From an uncultured Alphaproteobacteria bacterium (GTDB lineage Bacteria > Pseudomonadota > Alphaproteobacteria > Caulobacterales > Hyphomonadaceae), in assembly GCA_903831255.1 (NCBI GenBank), contig CAIKWZ010000043.1, positions 124,001-188,000 of the forward strand: a DNA stretch of 64,000 nucleotides. Reading direction: 5' to 3'. Below the pieces are notes generated by a model. It ran no database searches. It saw only the letters and a program-made list of their open reading frames with translations, and was not told the origin of the DNA. Within the stretch, counting starts at the first letter, position 1. Each line of letters starts with the position of its first letter. Positions 35,588 through 45,023 of this stretch are shown piece by piece. Position numbers and translations under genes: made by a program.

Positions 35588-35985
35588 GGAAGGGCCATGA
35601 AGCTGGTCAGATTGAAGACGACCTGGCCCCGGGCCTCGGCCCGAACCTCGATATCAACCCTCAGCATGCCGGCGCCTGGGGCGGGCGAGACGGTCTGGGT
35701 CCATTCGAAGTCCTGATTGAGCGCGCTCTCGCGCCCCTGTGTCCGCCCTTGCGGCGGAGGGGAAAGACGCGCCAGAGTCTCCACCATCCGGTTCTGTGCG
35801 ACAAGGCGCGCCAGCACCCGTTCTGAAGCGGCGCCCTGCGCGCGTGCGCCGCCTTCGATCGCGTTGATCATCGCCGCCGCCGCCAGCGCGACGACAGTAA
35901 TCGCCACCATGACTTCCAGGAGAGAGAAACCTCTGTCTGCTGCGGGTCTGTCACTCACCGACCGCCTCCCGGAGGATGCGGCCAT
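35584..35985 (-). CDS. gspI: Type II secretion system minor pseudopilin I
   Basis: A 133-residue pseudopilin. The cleavage site is RG before FSLLEVMVAITVVALAAAAM with Glu5. The leader before the cleavage is 19 residues and starts inside the 3' end of gspH (35-nt overlap). A shorter start is possible, but no in-frame ATG lies nearer. The C-terminus RVDIEVRAEARGQVVFNLTS is typical. Confidence 0.9.
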   Translation of the reverse strand: MAASSGRRSVSDRPAADRGFSLLEVMVAITVVALAAAAMINAIEGGARAQGAASERVLARLVAQNRMVETLARLSPPPQGRTQGRESALNQDFEWTQTVSPAPGAGMLRVDIEVRAEARGQVVFNLTSFMALP

Positions 35986-36457
35986 CGCCGGTGACGGTAA
36001 GGTCGTAGGCGCGCCCGTCTCTGAACAGGGTCAGCCGGGCTCCTTCGGTGAGCCCGGTCGCATCAAACACGATCGCCCCCTCCGGTCCGCTCTCGCCGAT
36101 CTGAAGCGATGAACCGGTAACCCAGGGCGTCGCGGTTCCGGACGGATCGAGGGCCGTCCACCCGGATCGCGTCCTGACCTTGCGCTCATAGCCTTCTGAG
36201 GAGAACAGGACCTGGACCGCCCGGTTCCGGATGAGCGCGGCGTCTCGCGCCCCTGAGATCGAGGCGGCGAGGCGATCGACCTCGCGCCCCAGCGTCTCGC
36301 GGGGGCCGCCCAGGGTCAGCATCGCGCCGGCGGTGATGAGGCCCATGATAAACAGCGCCGTCATCATCTCGACGAGAGAGAAGCCTGCGTCCGCTCTGCG
36401 CGGAGTGTCCCTGTCAGGATCGGCGTCTGCGACGAACAGGCTCGGCATGGCGATCAA
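35951..36457 (-). CDS. gspH: Type II secretion system minor pseudopilin H
   Basis: A 168-residue pseudopilin. The cleavage site is AG before FSLVEMMTALFIMGLITAGAM with Glu5. The leader is long (about 25 residues, acidic, starting MIAMPSL). The body carries LAASISGARDAALIRNRAVQ and the C-terminal FRDGRAYDLTVTGDGRI, typical of GspH. The start overlaps the gspG stop. Confidence 0.9.
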   Translation of the reverse strand: MIAMPSLFVADADPDRDTPRRADAGFSLVEMMTALFIMGLITAGAMLTLGGPRETLGREVDRLAASISGARDAALIRNRAVQVLFSSEGYERKVRTRSGWTALDPSGTATPWVTGSSLQIGESGPEGAIVFDATGLTEGARLTLFRDGRAYDLTVTGDGRILREAVGE

Positions 36458-36942
36458 TCAGGCGATCCAGCAGGTCCGATGTCGGCATCAAGCCCCGATC
36501 CGCCTTCAAGTCCGTCGGCGCCCAGCGAACGGATCTCGAACGCCCCGTTTCGTCCTGGGGCCGCATAAACATAGGGCTGCCCCCACGGGTCGTCCGGAAG
36601 TCGACGAATGTATCCGCCTTCCCGATAGAGTTCCGGGCGGCGAAGATCTCCCGGGGCTGTCACCAGAGCTTCAAGACCCTGTGCGGTCGTCGGGTAGGAG
36701 AACATGTCGAGACGAAAGCTTTCGATCGCCTGCTCGAGAATCGCAATATCTGTCCGAGCCTTTTCCACCATCGCCTTATCCCGGCTCGGCAGGACATTAA
36801 TCAGGACAATCGTCGACAGAAGGCCGATGATGACGATGGTCACCATCAGCTCGATGAGACTGAAACCCGCTTGACGGCTCAGACGGCGCCGAGCGTGTTG
36901 ATCTGCAGGATCGGAAGCAGGATGGACAGGATCACAAGGCAT
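36454..36942 (-). CDS. gspG: Type II secretion system major pseudopilin G
   Basis: A 162-residue major pseudopilin. Cleavage before FSLIELMVTIVIIGLLSTIV with Glu5; calcium-site/loop part WGQPYVYAAPGRNG and C-terminal LGADGLEGGSGLDADI are typical. ATG 36942 lies 63 nt inside gspF and gives a 26-residue leader; GGGAGG stands about 6 nt upstream, which supports it. A CTG at 36882 overlapping the gspF stop would give a 6-residue leader and the usual 142-residue length, but lacks a ribosome site. Confidence 0.92.
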   Translation of the reverse strand: MPCDPVHPASDPADQHARRRLSRQAGFSLIELMVTIVIIGLLSTIVLINVLPSRDKAMVEKARTDIAILEQAIESFRLDMFSYPTTAQGLEALVTAPGDLRRPELYREGGYIRRLPDDPWGQPYVYAAPGRNGAFEIRSLGADGLEGGSGLDADIGPAGSPD

Positions 36943-38090
36943 ACGACGCCTCCCATGATAACGATGATTGCAGGTTCTAGCAGGCTGAGACCGACCGCGG
37001 TCGCCGTCCGGAATTCGCGTTCGAGATAGTCCGCCGCTCTCTCGAGCATCGCCTCCAGGCGGCCGCTCGTCTCGCCGCTCGCGGTCAGATAGACCAGGAG
37101 CGGCGGAAAGACCCCGGTGCGCTTCATGGCGGCCGACAATCCTGAACCCTCGCGCACTGAAGTCGCCATCTGCGCCGCCGCCTGCCGCAGAACGGCGTTT
37201 CCGTTGGCGCGGCCGGCAAGTTCGAGGGCTTCGAGAACAGGCAGGCCGCTGGCGATCATCGTTGCAAGTGACCGCGACAGGTGGGCGGCTTCCACCTGTC
37301 GCAGAAGCGGGCCGATGAGAGGGAGCGACAGTGCGATCCCATCCGCCTTAAGTCTGATCGCCGGACGCGACAGGGCCCATGCCCCGGTGACGATGGTCAG
37401 GATGATGACGATGGCGAGAAGCCATCCCCAGTCGACCAGAAATCGCGAGAGGCCGATGATTGCAAGGGTGAGGCCAGGGAGCTCCTGTCCTGAGACGTTG
37501 AACTGGTCGACGACCCTGGGAACGACGAAGGTCATGAGGGCGGTAATCACCGCCATCGCCACCACAGCGAGGACAATGGGATAGACCAGAGCGGTCGTGA
37601 TCTTCGAACGGATCTCCTGCTGGGCTTCCAGAAGATCGGCGAGCCGTTCAAGGATGACCGGCAGCGAGCCGGAGGCTTCTCCTGCCGAGACCATAGCCCG
37701 ATAGGTCGCCGGAAAGGCCCGGCCCGAGCGCGTCATGGCGTCCGAGAGGCGCAGGCCCTCGAGAACGCCTGCATGGGTGAGAGCGAGGACCCTGCGCGAC
37801 CTGATGTCGGCGGTCTGCTCGGCGAGGGTCCGAAGCGCCTCTTCCAGAGGCGCGACGCTTGCGAGCGTCGAGAGCTGGCGTGTGATCAGAGCAAGGGATT
37901 TCGCCGACAGGGCGGGACCGCCGCCCTGAGCGGCGGCTTCGGATCCCGTCCTCGAAACGGCGTGAATGGTGCTGAGTAGAAGACCCTGAGACTGCAGCAG
38001 AGCGCGCAGGGCATCGACATCCGCCGCCGTCAACCTCCGGCGACGGGTCCGGCCCTCACGGTCGATGACGGAGCATTCATAGGTCCGCAT
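36879..38090 (-). CDS. gspF: Type II secretion system inner-membrane protein F
   Basis: A 403-residue polytopic platform protein. Two cytoplasmic GspF domains are visible: the first near LALITRQLSTLASVAPLEEAL, the second near LSRSLATMIASGLPVLEALEL. Helices include IVLAVVAMAVITALMTFVVP, WGWLLAIVIILTIVTGAWAL and the last one LEPAIIVIMGGVVCLVILSIL. It couples the GspE motor to pseudopilus assembly. It overlaps gspE by 14 nt. Confidence 0.95.
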   Translation of the reverse strand: MRTYECSVIDREGRTRRRRLTAADVDALRALLQSQGLLLSTIHAVSRTGSEAAAQGGGPALSAKSLALITRQLSTLASVAPLEEALRTLAEQTADIRSRRVLALTHAGVLEGLRLSDAMTRSGRAFPATYRAMVSAGEASGSLPVILERLADLLEAQQEIRSKITTALVYPIVLAVVAMAVITALMTFVVPRVVDQFNVSGQELPGLTLAIIGLSRFLVDWGWLLAIVIILTIVTGAWALSRPAIRLKADGIALSLPLIGPLLRQVEAAHLSRSLATMIASGLPVLEALELAGRANGNAVLRQAAAQMATSVREGSGLSAAMKRTGVFPPLLVYLTASGETSGRLEAMLERAADYLEREFRTATAVGLSLLEPAIIVIMGGVVCLVILSILLPILQINTLGAV

Positions 38091-39564
38091 GGGCGTCCGC
38101 CTCCCGCCGCATCAGGCGCGCCGCTTCTTCGGGGCTGGTGACGCCTTCAGTCACCAGAACTCGTGCGCTGTCCGAGAGCCGGGCTGAGTCTGCAAATGCA
38201 TGAGCCGCCATCTCGGTTTCCGTCGCATTGGCCCCGATAAGCTGGCGCATTGTCTCGTCAATCCGCACCGCCTCATAGACCCCCGTCCGGCCAATGAACC
38301 CGGTGTGCCCGCATTTCGCGCATCCGCTGGCCCGCCAGACCGGCGCATCTTCTGCAAGACCGATCAGGCGACCGACAGCCGCTCCAACAGGTTCGCAGCG
38401 CCGGCAGGACGGGCACAGCCGTCGAACCAGTCTTTGAGCAAGAACCATTCGCAGTGTCGAGGCGAGCAGGAAAGGCTCAACTCCCATATCTCTCAAACGC
38501 GTGACGGCGCCGATAGCGTCGTTCGTATGGACGGTCGAAAGCACGAGGTGCCCCGTCAGGCTGGCCTGCACGGCGATCTGAGCGGTTTCGGAATCGCGGA
38601 CCTCGCCGACCAGGACAATATCCGGATCCTGTCGGAGGATGGCTCTCAGACCGGCCGCGAAGGTCAGGCCGACCTTGGTGTTCACCTGGGTCTGGCCGAC
38701 GCCGTCGACCGCGTATTCAACCGGATCCTCGATCGTCAGAATGGACCGGGCGCCGTCATTGAGCCGGCGAAGTCCGGCATAGAGCGTGGTGGTCTTTCCA
38801 GACCCGGTCGGTCCTGTGACCAGAACAATTCCATTGGGATCCGCAAGAGACGCCTCGAACGCTTCGCGGATCGCCGTCGGCATGCCGAGATCATCGAGGC
38901 CGAGGCCCGCCTTATCCCGGTCCAGAAGTCGCATCACCACCCTCTCGCCGACGCGTGAGGGCAGGGTTGAGACCCGCACATCGAGCGCGCGTCCGCCGAG
39001 GGTCAGGGAGATACGTCCATCCTGCGGAAGGCGGCGCTCTGCGATATCCAGCCTCGCCATCACCTTGACACGAGAGACCAGCAACGGACCGAGCCGCGCC
39101 GTCAGCCTGGCGGCTTCACGCAGGACCCCGTCGGTACGCAGACGAACGACGAGGTGGCTCTCATAGGGTTCGATATGTATGTCCGACGCTCCAAGGCGCG
39201 CGGCCTCCGCGATCAGACCGTTGATCAGGCGGATGATCGGGGCGTCGTCGTTTGTATCCAGAAGATCGGCGATCGCGGGCATGTCCCCCAGAAGATCCGA
39301 CAGCCCGCCGGCAAGTCCGGCCGCCTCAGCGTCCTCTATCCCCAGATCGCCTGCAGAATAATGCTCGGACAGCCGCGCTTCGAAGGCCGCTGCATCGAGC
39401 ATGCTGACCGCAAGTGGTCCGCGGCTCGCGCGTCGGACCTCGAGCAGCGACATCGGGTCAGCGCCTTCTCGCACGAAGACCTGAGCGGCCTCCTCGCCGG
39501 GCAGCGCAATCATCCCGTTGCGGCGGGCGAACGCGTAGGGAAGAAGAGTTCCGGAACGGGTCAT
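38077..39564 (-). CDS. gspE: Type II secretion system ATPase E
   Basis: A 495-residue hexameric ATPase. Walker A is GPTGSGKTTTLYAGL around residues 249-256, with the Asp box IEDPVEYAVDGVGQTQ, Walker B DIVLVGEVRDSETAQIA and a His box GHLVLSTVHTNDA. A zinc-type tetracysteine element follows (CPSC...CAKC), as in GspE but not pilT-type motors. The N-terminal domain is shorter than in enterobacteria. It drives pseudopilus growth. The start overlaps the gspD stop as ATGA. Confidence 0.96.
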   Translation of the reverse strand: MTRSGTLLPYAFARRNGMIALPGEEAAQVFVREGADPMSLLEVRRASRGPLAVSMLDAAAFEARLSEHYSAGDLGIEDAEAAGLAGGLSDLLGDMPAIADLLDTNDDAPIIRLINGLIAEAARLGASDIHIEPYESHLVVRLRTDGVLREAARLTARLGPLLVSRVKVMARLDIAERRLPQDGRISLTLGGRALDVRVSTLPSRVGERVVMRLLDRDKAGLGLDDLGMPTAIREAFEASLADPNGIVLVTGPTGSGKTTTLYAGLRRLNDGARSILTIEDPVEYAVDGVGQTQVNTKVGLTFAAGLRAILRQDPDIVLVGEVRDSETAQIAVQASLTGHLVLSTVHTNDAIGAVTRLRDMGVEPFLLASTLRMVLAQRLVRRLCPSCRRCEPVGAAVGRLIGLAEDAPVWRASGCAKCGHTGFIGRTGVYEAVRIDETMRQLIGANATETEMAAHAFADSARLSDSARVLVTEGVTSPEEAARLMRREADAHADL

Positions 39565-41531
39565 GGACGGCTCGCCTGCGCCCCCGGCGAGGGGGCGCCC
39601 AGCGCTTCTGTCAGGCTGGCCGTTCCGCTGGCCTCCGTTTGACGACGGACCATGTCGTCGATCTTCGGCGAGGTCGCAGCCCGGGCGTCTCCGGGAGATT
39701 TCAGAATAAGAGGACGGATGAACACCATCAGATTGGTCCGGGTCTCATCGCGGGATTCGGAGCGGAACAGGCCTCCGACAACGGGAATGTCTCCCAGCAC
39801 CGGGACTTTTTCCACTCCGAGGCTTTCTCCGCGGTCAAGCAGTCCGCCCAGCACGACCACCTCGCCATTATCGACCATCACCGTGGTCTCGATTTCGCGC
39901 TTGTTGAAAATGAGTTCCTGGCCGGGAGACAAAGGCGGCACGACGCTCGAGACTTCCTGCTTGAGGAAGAGCGTGATCGCGCCGTCCGCATTGATCTGCG
40001 GTCGCACGCGCAGCTTCACGCCGACATCCTGCCGCTCAATGGTGCGGAAGGGATTGGAGTTATTCTCCCCCAGAACCTCTCCGGTCGTGACGGGAACCTC
40101 CTGGCCGACCAGGATCGAGGCCTCACGATTATTGAGTGTCAGGATCGAGGGGGTCGACAGAAGATTGGATCCGCTGTCTCGCCGGACGGCATTGATGATC
40201 ATGCCAAAAAGGCCGTCGCCGGAGAGGTCGTCGGCGACGCCGGCGACCGCACCGGTCGCGCGCGAAATCGATCCGGCCGCCGCTGTCTGAAGATCCTTGA
40301 GGAGGGAGGAGTCCTCAGGCAGGGAGCGTCCCGCCGTTGCGGCGCCGGCGACGGTGAGCAGATTGGGCCGTGCGCCGCTGTAGGCGGTGGCGAAGAACGG
40401 GATCGAGGCGCCATCCTGCCCTGAGAGAAGGAACTGTACGCCTAGGTCTTTGGCGACGCCGTCTGAGACCTCAACCACGATCGCCTGGACAAGAACCTGT
40501 TCGCTGCGCTTGTCGATCTGGCGGACGATTGTCTCGATCTCTGACTGAACGGTGGGCTCGGCCCGCACGACGATGGCGTTGGCGCCTTCAAACAGTGCGA
40601 CGCTGCCCTTTCCCCCGGGGCGCGGAGCGCCCTGCGCGGTTCCGGTTTGCTGGCTGCTGTCCGCCCCCTGACCGAGAAGGGTCCTGACGAGATCGAGAAC
40701 TGCCGCCGCATCCGTGTTCTGCAGGAAGATTACCCGTGTATCGCCGCTCGGCTGAGCCTGGTCGTCGAGCTGCGTGGTGATCTCACGCAGCCGGCTTACC
40801 GTATCCGAAGGGCCACGAATGACGAGGGAATTGGATGCCTCGACCGCTGTAAAGCTGGCGGACGACAGCGACTTGGACGGATCGGCGCCCGCCCCGGTGA
40901 TCTCGCGAAGCGCCTCGACCAGGACGCTCGGGCTTGAGTTCTTGAGCCTTACGATTTCGATGACATCCGTATCCCGGTCGAGATCGGTCACGAGCGAGGC
41001 GAGCCGGCGGACATTGTCTGCGAAATCGGTGATGACGATGGCGTTCGCGCGCGGAGCTGCGCTGACCTGTCCGCCTTTGCCGACCAGTCGTTCGATAACG
41101 GGCAGGATGGAGGCGGGATCTCGGGACTTCAGCCGCACCACCTGGGTCACGAAGCGTTCGGCCCCGGGGCCGGAGGGCTGGGTTGCCCCGTCCTCTCCGG
41201 GGGTGATCCGGATCGCTCCCGAGGCGGTGGGCACAGCGATGTATCCGTGCGCCCGGAGAGTGGCGAGAAAAACCTCATACATCTGCTCAGAAGAGAGCGC
41301 TGCTCCTGAGGCGATGGTGACATTCCCCTGAACGCGGGGATCGATGACGAACGTCTTGCCGGTCATGCGGGAGACGTCCTGGATCAGGGCCCGGATGTCG
41401 GCGCTCTGGACATTGAGGGTCTGCTTACCGTTTTCCTGAGTTCCCGCCATGGGGGCTGTCGACAGGATCAGCGCCGTCGCGGCGGCGGCCTGCAGGAGAG
41501 AGCGCGCCAGGGTCCAGGTCCGCTTCGTCAT
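39561..41531 (-). CDS. gspD: Type II secretion system secretin D
   Basis: A 656-residue outer-membrane secretin with signal peptide (LLQAAAATALILSTAPMAG). N0 starts LNVQSADIRALIQDVSRMTG; N1-N3 repeats follow (IEIVRLKNSSPSVLVEAL, VIFLQNTDAAAVLDLV). The secretin core shows LLSTPSILTLNNREASILVGQ, VPVTTGEV and VPVLGDIPVVGGLFRSE. There is no clear lipid-type S-domain at the C-terminus, which is short and Ser/Ala rich, so a pilotin such as GspS may not be used; none is found here. The channel lets folded cargo leave the cell. Confidence 0.96.
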   Translation of the reverse strand: MTKRTWTLARSLLQAAAATALILSTAPMAGTQENGKQTLNVQSADIRALIQDVSRMTGKTFVIDPRVQGNVTIASGAALSSEQMYEVFLATLRAHGYIAVPTASGAIRITPGEDGATQPSGPGAERFVTQVVRLKSRDPASILPVIERLVGKGGQVSAAPRANAIVITDFADNVRRLASLVTDLDRDTDVIEIVRLKNSSPSVLVEALREITGAGADPSKSLSSASFTAVEASNSLVIRGPSDTVSRLREITTQLDDQAQPSGDTRVIFLQNTDAAAVLDLVRTLLGQGADSSQQTGTAQGAPRPGGKGSVALFEGANAIVVRAEPTVQSEIETIVRQIDKRSEQVLVQAIVVEVSDGVAKDLGVQFLLSGQDGASIPFFATAYSGARPNLLTVAGAATAGRSLPEDSSLLKDLQTAAAGSISRATGAVAGVADDLSGDGLFGMIINAVRRDSGSNLLSTPSILTLNNREASILVGQEVPVTTGEVLGENNSNPFRTIERQDVGVKLRVRPQINADGAITLFLKQEVSSVVPPLSPGQELIFNKREIETTVMVDNGEVVVLGGLLDRGESLGVEKVPVLGDIPVVGGLFRSESRDETRTNLMVFIRPLILKSPGDARAATSPKIDDMVRRQTEASGTASLTEALGAPSPGAQASRP

Positions 41532-42274
41532 GGTCGGCTCCTTGAGGTATGGGTGATCATGGCCTGGCCGGCCCGCTCGAAACGGATCTCAACAGGGGAG
41601 GCGGCCATGAGTGCGCGCTCGAAATCCGCTTGCTCGAGGCTGGAGGCCGACTTCCGGTCGATTTGCGTAATGATATCGCCGTCGCGAAGGCCGGTCCCGC
41701 CGAGCGTCGAGGTCTCGCCCGACAGGACAATCCGGAGGCCTTGAGATCCGCCCGACGTTTCCGTCGGCAGGAGGCTCAGCCCCGCTATGGTCAGAGCCGG
41801 CGACTCGGTTGGGGCAGAGAACGCGGTGACCATCGACGCTTGAGGAAACGCGATCGTCACCCGACCCGATGGTCCTTCGAGGATGACATGATCGGGAGCG
41901 ATCGATACCAGCCGCAGGCCGGGCGCCGCTTCCTCTCCCAGTAGCACCAGCCTTTGGGCGCCTCCGGGAGGCGCAAGAATGGCTGACCCGCCGTCCGCGC
42001 CCGTTCTCACAGCCTGCAGAGTAAAGCCGGATGCGTTCGCAGCGGGCGCCATCGGCACGGCGCCTCGGTTGAATGGATCGTCCGCCAGGGGAGCTGACGG
42101 CGCCGTCACAGAGGCCATGACGGTTCTTGATGGACGAAAAATCGGGACAGGAGCGAGGGCGGCCCACACCATCATGGCGCCGGCTGCCGACAAAGACACG
42201 ATCCAGAATGCATCAAGCGCGACGGCAAGGCCGTCGCGCCGAACGCGCTCCGCTAGAGGCTCAAACCGCTTCAT
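41528..42274 (-). CDS. gspC: Type II secretion system protein C
   Basis: A 248-residue protein with one helix (LDAFWIVSLSAAGAMMVWAALA), an HR domain (residues about 80-150, LVLLGEEAAPGLRLVSIAPDHVILEGPSG) and a PDZ-like C-terminal domain (GLRDGDIITQIDRKSASSLEQADFERAL). It links the inner platform to the secretin and takes part in cargo choice. ATG 42274 has AAGGG upstream; ATG 42334 is possible but its extra 20 residues fall in a hairpin. It is the first gsp gene after the TonB-dependent receptor. Confidence 0.88.
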   Translation of the reverse strand: MKRFEPLAERVRRDGLAVALDAFWIVSLSAAGAMMVWAALAPVPIFRPSRTVMASVTAPSAPLADDPFNRGAVPMAPAANASGFTLQAVRTGADGGSAILAPPGGAQRLVLLGEEAAPGLRLVSIAPDHVILEGPSGRVTIAFPQASMVTAFSAPTESPALTIAGLSLLPTETSGGSQGLRIVLSGETSTLGGTGLRDGDIITQIDRKSASSLEQADFERALMAASPVEIRFERAGQAMITHTSRSRP

Positions 42275-42285
42275 CACACCCTTCG

Positions 42286-42317
42286 TCGCTTCCTCTCCTC
42301 TATAGAGGAGGGAGCGA
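42286..42317 (-). promoter_or_regulatory. Inverted repeat between the receptor gene and gspC
   Basis: TCGCT...CCTCTA (42286-42302) and TAGAGG...AGCGA (42303-42317) form an almost perfect inverted repeat directly before the gspC ribosome site. As RNA it is a stem-loop between two cistrons. Probable roles are mRNA processing or attenuation. Confidence 0.55.
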
Positions 42318-42330
42318 CGTTCGCTATAGG

Positions 42331-44997
42331 TCAATAGGCCGTGGAAAGTCCGAAGCTGATGGATCGGCCAAGATCATACTGATTGATGATGATCTCGCCC
42401 CCGCCAAACGACTGACGCTCCACATAGTTCTCGTTGAGAAGATTGCCGGCCTTGACGCTTGCCGACACCTCTCGCCCTCCGATTTCGAAGGTCTTACGGT
42501 AAACAAGATCAAGGATGACCCCCGGCTCCTGAATGTAATCGGGCTCGCCCGGTCGACCCCGCGCTGAGGATCTCTCAGACACATAGGTGGCGATGAGGGT
42601 CGCCTGGGAATTCGCAGCGTCGTCCTCATATCCAAGCTGAAGATTGACCACGTGCTCAGACTGACCCTGAAGGCGGGAACCGTCGACGATGTAGAGTGTG
42701 GCGTCAGCGGGATCTCCGCCCTCGCTGATGGGGTAGACCACATCGCCAGCCTCAGCGGTCACCTCAGAGTTTGAATAAGTGTAATTCCCCTGAATGAGGA
42801 AGCTCTTTCCCTTGAGTAGGGCGTTGTCCGGGAAGGGATCGTCGAAGATGGACTTGAGCTCGATTTCAGCCCCGTAGAGGCGCGCCTCCGGAGCGTTTAG
42901 ATAGCTTTGCTGGATCGTGGCTCCCTGCTCGACGACAACCGACTCGATGGGGTTGGTGATCGTCTTGTAGAAGGCGCCGAGCGTGAAATACTGCTGATCG
43001 TCGAAGAAGAACTCGTAACGGCTGTCAAGATTGAGCAGCTCGCTGTCCTTGAGGTAGGGGTTGCCCACAAACAGCCGGTCGCTGTCCGGGTCGAGATACT
43101 GCTGCGGCGCCAGTTCCCGGAACTGGGGACGGGCGATCGTCTGCGACGCCCCGAAGCGGATCTGCTGATCCGGAGCGAAGTTCCAGGTCAGCGTCGCCGC
43201 CGGAAGGAGATAATCCTTCTCAAGGGCAGGGGGCTGATCCGGCGTCCCCTCCACAGAGAAGAGGTTACGGGGCGAGACAAACTGCCGCCCCGACTCGGCC
43301 CGAAGGCCCAGCGCAGCCCTTACATAAGTGATCGGCTCGAAGTCCGCCTTGATGTAGGCCGATGACACCTCAAGCCCGGCGTCGTATGCGGCTGCGCCGT
43401 CCGACGCCGACGTCTCCCGAATGACAAGGCGATCCGGATTGATGTTGTAGTCAGCGAACAGGTAGTCGACGCGCGTCTGCTGAACGGCCAGCGGGAGGCC
43501 TTCGGCCACAAAGCGGAATGAGCGTGCCTCTGAGGACCGCGTATTGTCCGAGTAGTCGAGTCCGCCGGAAATGACGGTATCCTTCGCACCTGCCCGCGGG
43601 ATGGCGTAGGCAAGGTCGATGCCGAAGTTCTGAACCTTGTCCGAGAGCTCGCTGAACGAAAGCCGGTTGGGCGCGCGCGAGGTATCGTGAAGATAACGGT
43701 CGATGGAATCGTCGAAAAGGTAGCGGATCTGACGCTCATAGGGCGCGTTTCGCGATGTCTCGGCAAGCGCCGCGCGCCAGCTCAGCGTGAGCGGCTCAAA
43801 ATCATGGCTGCCGCGGAGCTGTGTCGACAGAAGCTCCCGCTCATACCAGGCGGTGCGGTCGTCCCGTACATCTTCACCCGCCAGTTCATCGAAGCCAAAG
43901 CGGACATAGGTCTGCTTGGTCGTGCGGCGGATCCACAGATTGGTCCAGTCGATCGTGTGGCGGCCAAACTCGACGCCCGCTCCGAAGAGACCATCCCAGC
44001 CGACCTTGTTGTCTGTCGAGGTGTAGTTGTAGTCAGACTTAGGCGTGATCACGCCTCCATCGATCCGGCCTTCCTGCTGGATCCCGTCCTGCGTCTCCCA
44101 GTCATTGGCGTAGCCGAGCACTCCGATGACGCCGATGCTGGCGCCGCCGACATCCCAGCGATACCCGCCGCTGAGGTCCGCACTCCCGTTGGCGGGAATG
44201 GAATGATTGACCTGGACAAGATTGGTCTTTGCATTCTCGAAGCTCTGTCCGATGCGCTGCAGCTGCGCAGGTGTGAAATTCGAGCCATTGATACGCTTGC
44301 CAGTAGCAAGTGCTTCGCGCAGCTGACCCGGCATCTTGCGAACACCGTCGTCGAACCCGAAGCGGTCCGCTTCGCCGCCATTATAGGTGTAGCCTGTCTC
44401 GAAACTCGTTTCCGAGTTGGCGCTGACGCCGACACCAACCTCGAGGAAGGGGTAATCAGGAAGGTTGAGCGTGGAAAGCTCGATAACCCCTCCGCCGAAC
44501 TCCCCCGGAAACTCGGCTGAGTAGGACTTCTGGACCATCACCCCCTGAAGGATGCTGCTCGGAAACAGATCCAGCGGAACCACGCGCTGGAGCGGCTCCG
44601 GGCTGGGCAGGGGAGACCCGTTGAGGATCGCTGACGAGTATCGCTCGCCAAGTCCGCGGACATAGACGAACTTTCCTTCCGCGATGCTGAGACCCGTAAC
44701 GCGCGTCAGGGCCTCGGCGGCGTTAGAATCGCCCTGTCGTTCAAGATCGAGATTGCTGAGAAACTGAGCGACCTCAGAGGTCTCCTGAAGTGGCTCAGGG
44801 ATGTAGGATCCGAGAACCCGGATGACGTCCCCTCCCTCGGAGTCGGTTGCCGATGCTTCGGGCGTATCGGCCTGCGCGGACGCCGCCGGAGCCGGAGGAA
44901 CCGCTTCCTGAGCGAAGGCCTGGCCGCCGGTCAGCGCAGAGGTCGCGAGCAGAAGAGCGCTCAGGGAGAAGCTGTAAGCAGTCATGGACAACACCAT
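42331..44997 (-). CDS. TonB-dependent receptor linked to the T2SS operon
   Basis: An 888-residue outer-membrane receptor. Signal peptide ends AFA; plug domain around residues 75-170 (AEALTRVTGLSIAEGKFVYV, RGLGERYSSAILNGSPLPSP, FPGEFGGGVIELST). The barrel has long loops and ends LGRSISFGLSTAY. No N-terminal STN or carboxypeptidase-like domain is seen. It lies between the proline-rich lipoprotein and gspC on the same strand with only 61 and 56 nt between them, so it should be cotranscribed and under the same Pho-box control. An internal ATG at 44985 is an alternative start. It probably imports a ligand gathered by the lipoprotein; the ligand may be phosphate-containing, which is inference. Confidence 0.9.
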   Translation of the reverse strand: MVLSMTAYSFSLSALLLATSALTGGQAFAQEAVPPAPAASAQADTPEASATDSEGGDVIRVLGSYIPEPLQETSEVAQFLSNLDLERQGDSNAAEALTRVTGLSIAEGKFVYVRGLGERYSSAILNGSPLPSPEPLQRVVPLDLFPSSILQGVMVQKSYSAEFPGEFGGGVIELSTLNLPDYPFLEVGVGVSANSETSFETGYTYNGGEADRFGFDDGVRKMPGQLREALATGKRINGSNFTPAQLQRIGQSFENAKTNLVQVNHSIPANGSADLSGGYRWDVGGASIGVIGVLGYANDWETQDGIQQEGRIDGGVITPKSDYNYTSTDNKVGWDGLFGAGVEFGRHTIDWTNLWIRRTTKQTYVRFGFDELAGEDVRDDRTAWYERELLSTQLRGSHDFEPLTLSWRAALAETSRNAPYERQIRYLFDDSIDRYLHDTSRAPNRLSFSELSDKVQNFGIDLAYAIPRAGAKDTVISGGLDYSDNTRSSEARSFRFVAEGLPLAVQQTRVDYLFADYNINPDRLVIRETSASDGAAAYDAGLEVSSAYIKADFEPITYVRAALGLRAESGRQFVSPRNLFSVEGTPDQPPALEKDYLLPAATLTWNFAPDQQIRFGASQTIARPQFRELAPQQYLDPDSDRLFVGNPYLKDSELLNLDSRYEFFFDDQQYFTLGAFYKTITNPIESVVVEQGATIQQSYLNAPEARLYGAEIELKSIFDDPFPDNALLKGKSFLIQGNYTYSNSEVTAEAGDVVYPISEGGDPADATLYIVDGSRLQGQSEHVVNLQLGYEDDAANSQATLIATYVSERSSARGRPGEPDYIQEPGVILDLVYRKTFEIGGREVSASVKAGNLLNENYVERQSFGGGEIIINQYDLGRSISFGLSTAY

Positions 44998-45023
44998 CCG
45001 GATCCAAGTGTGCAGAAGGGAGT

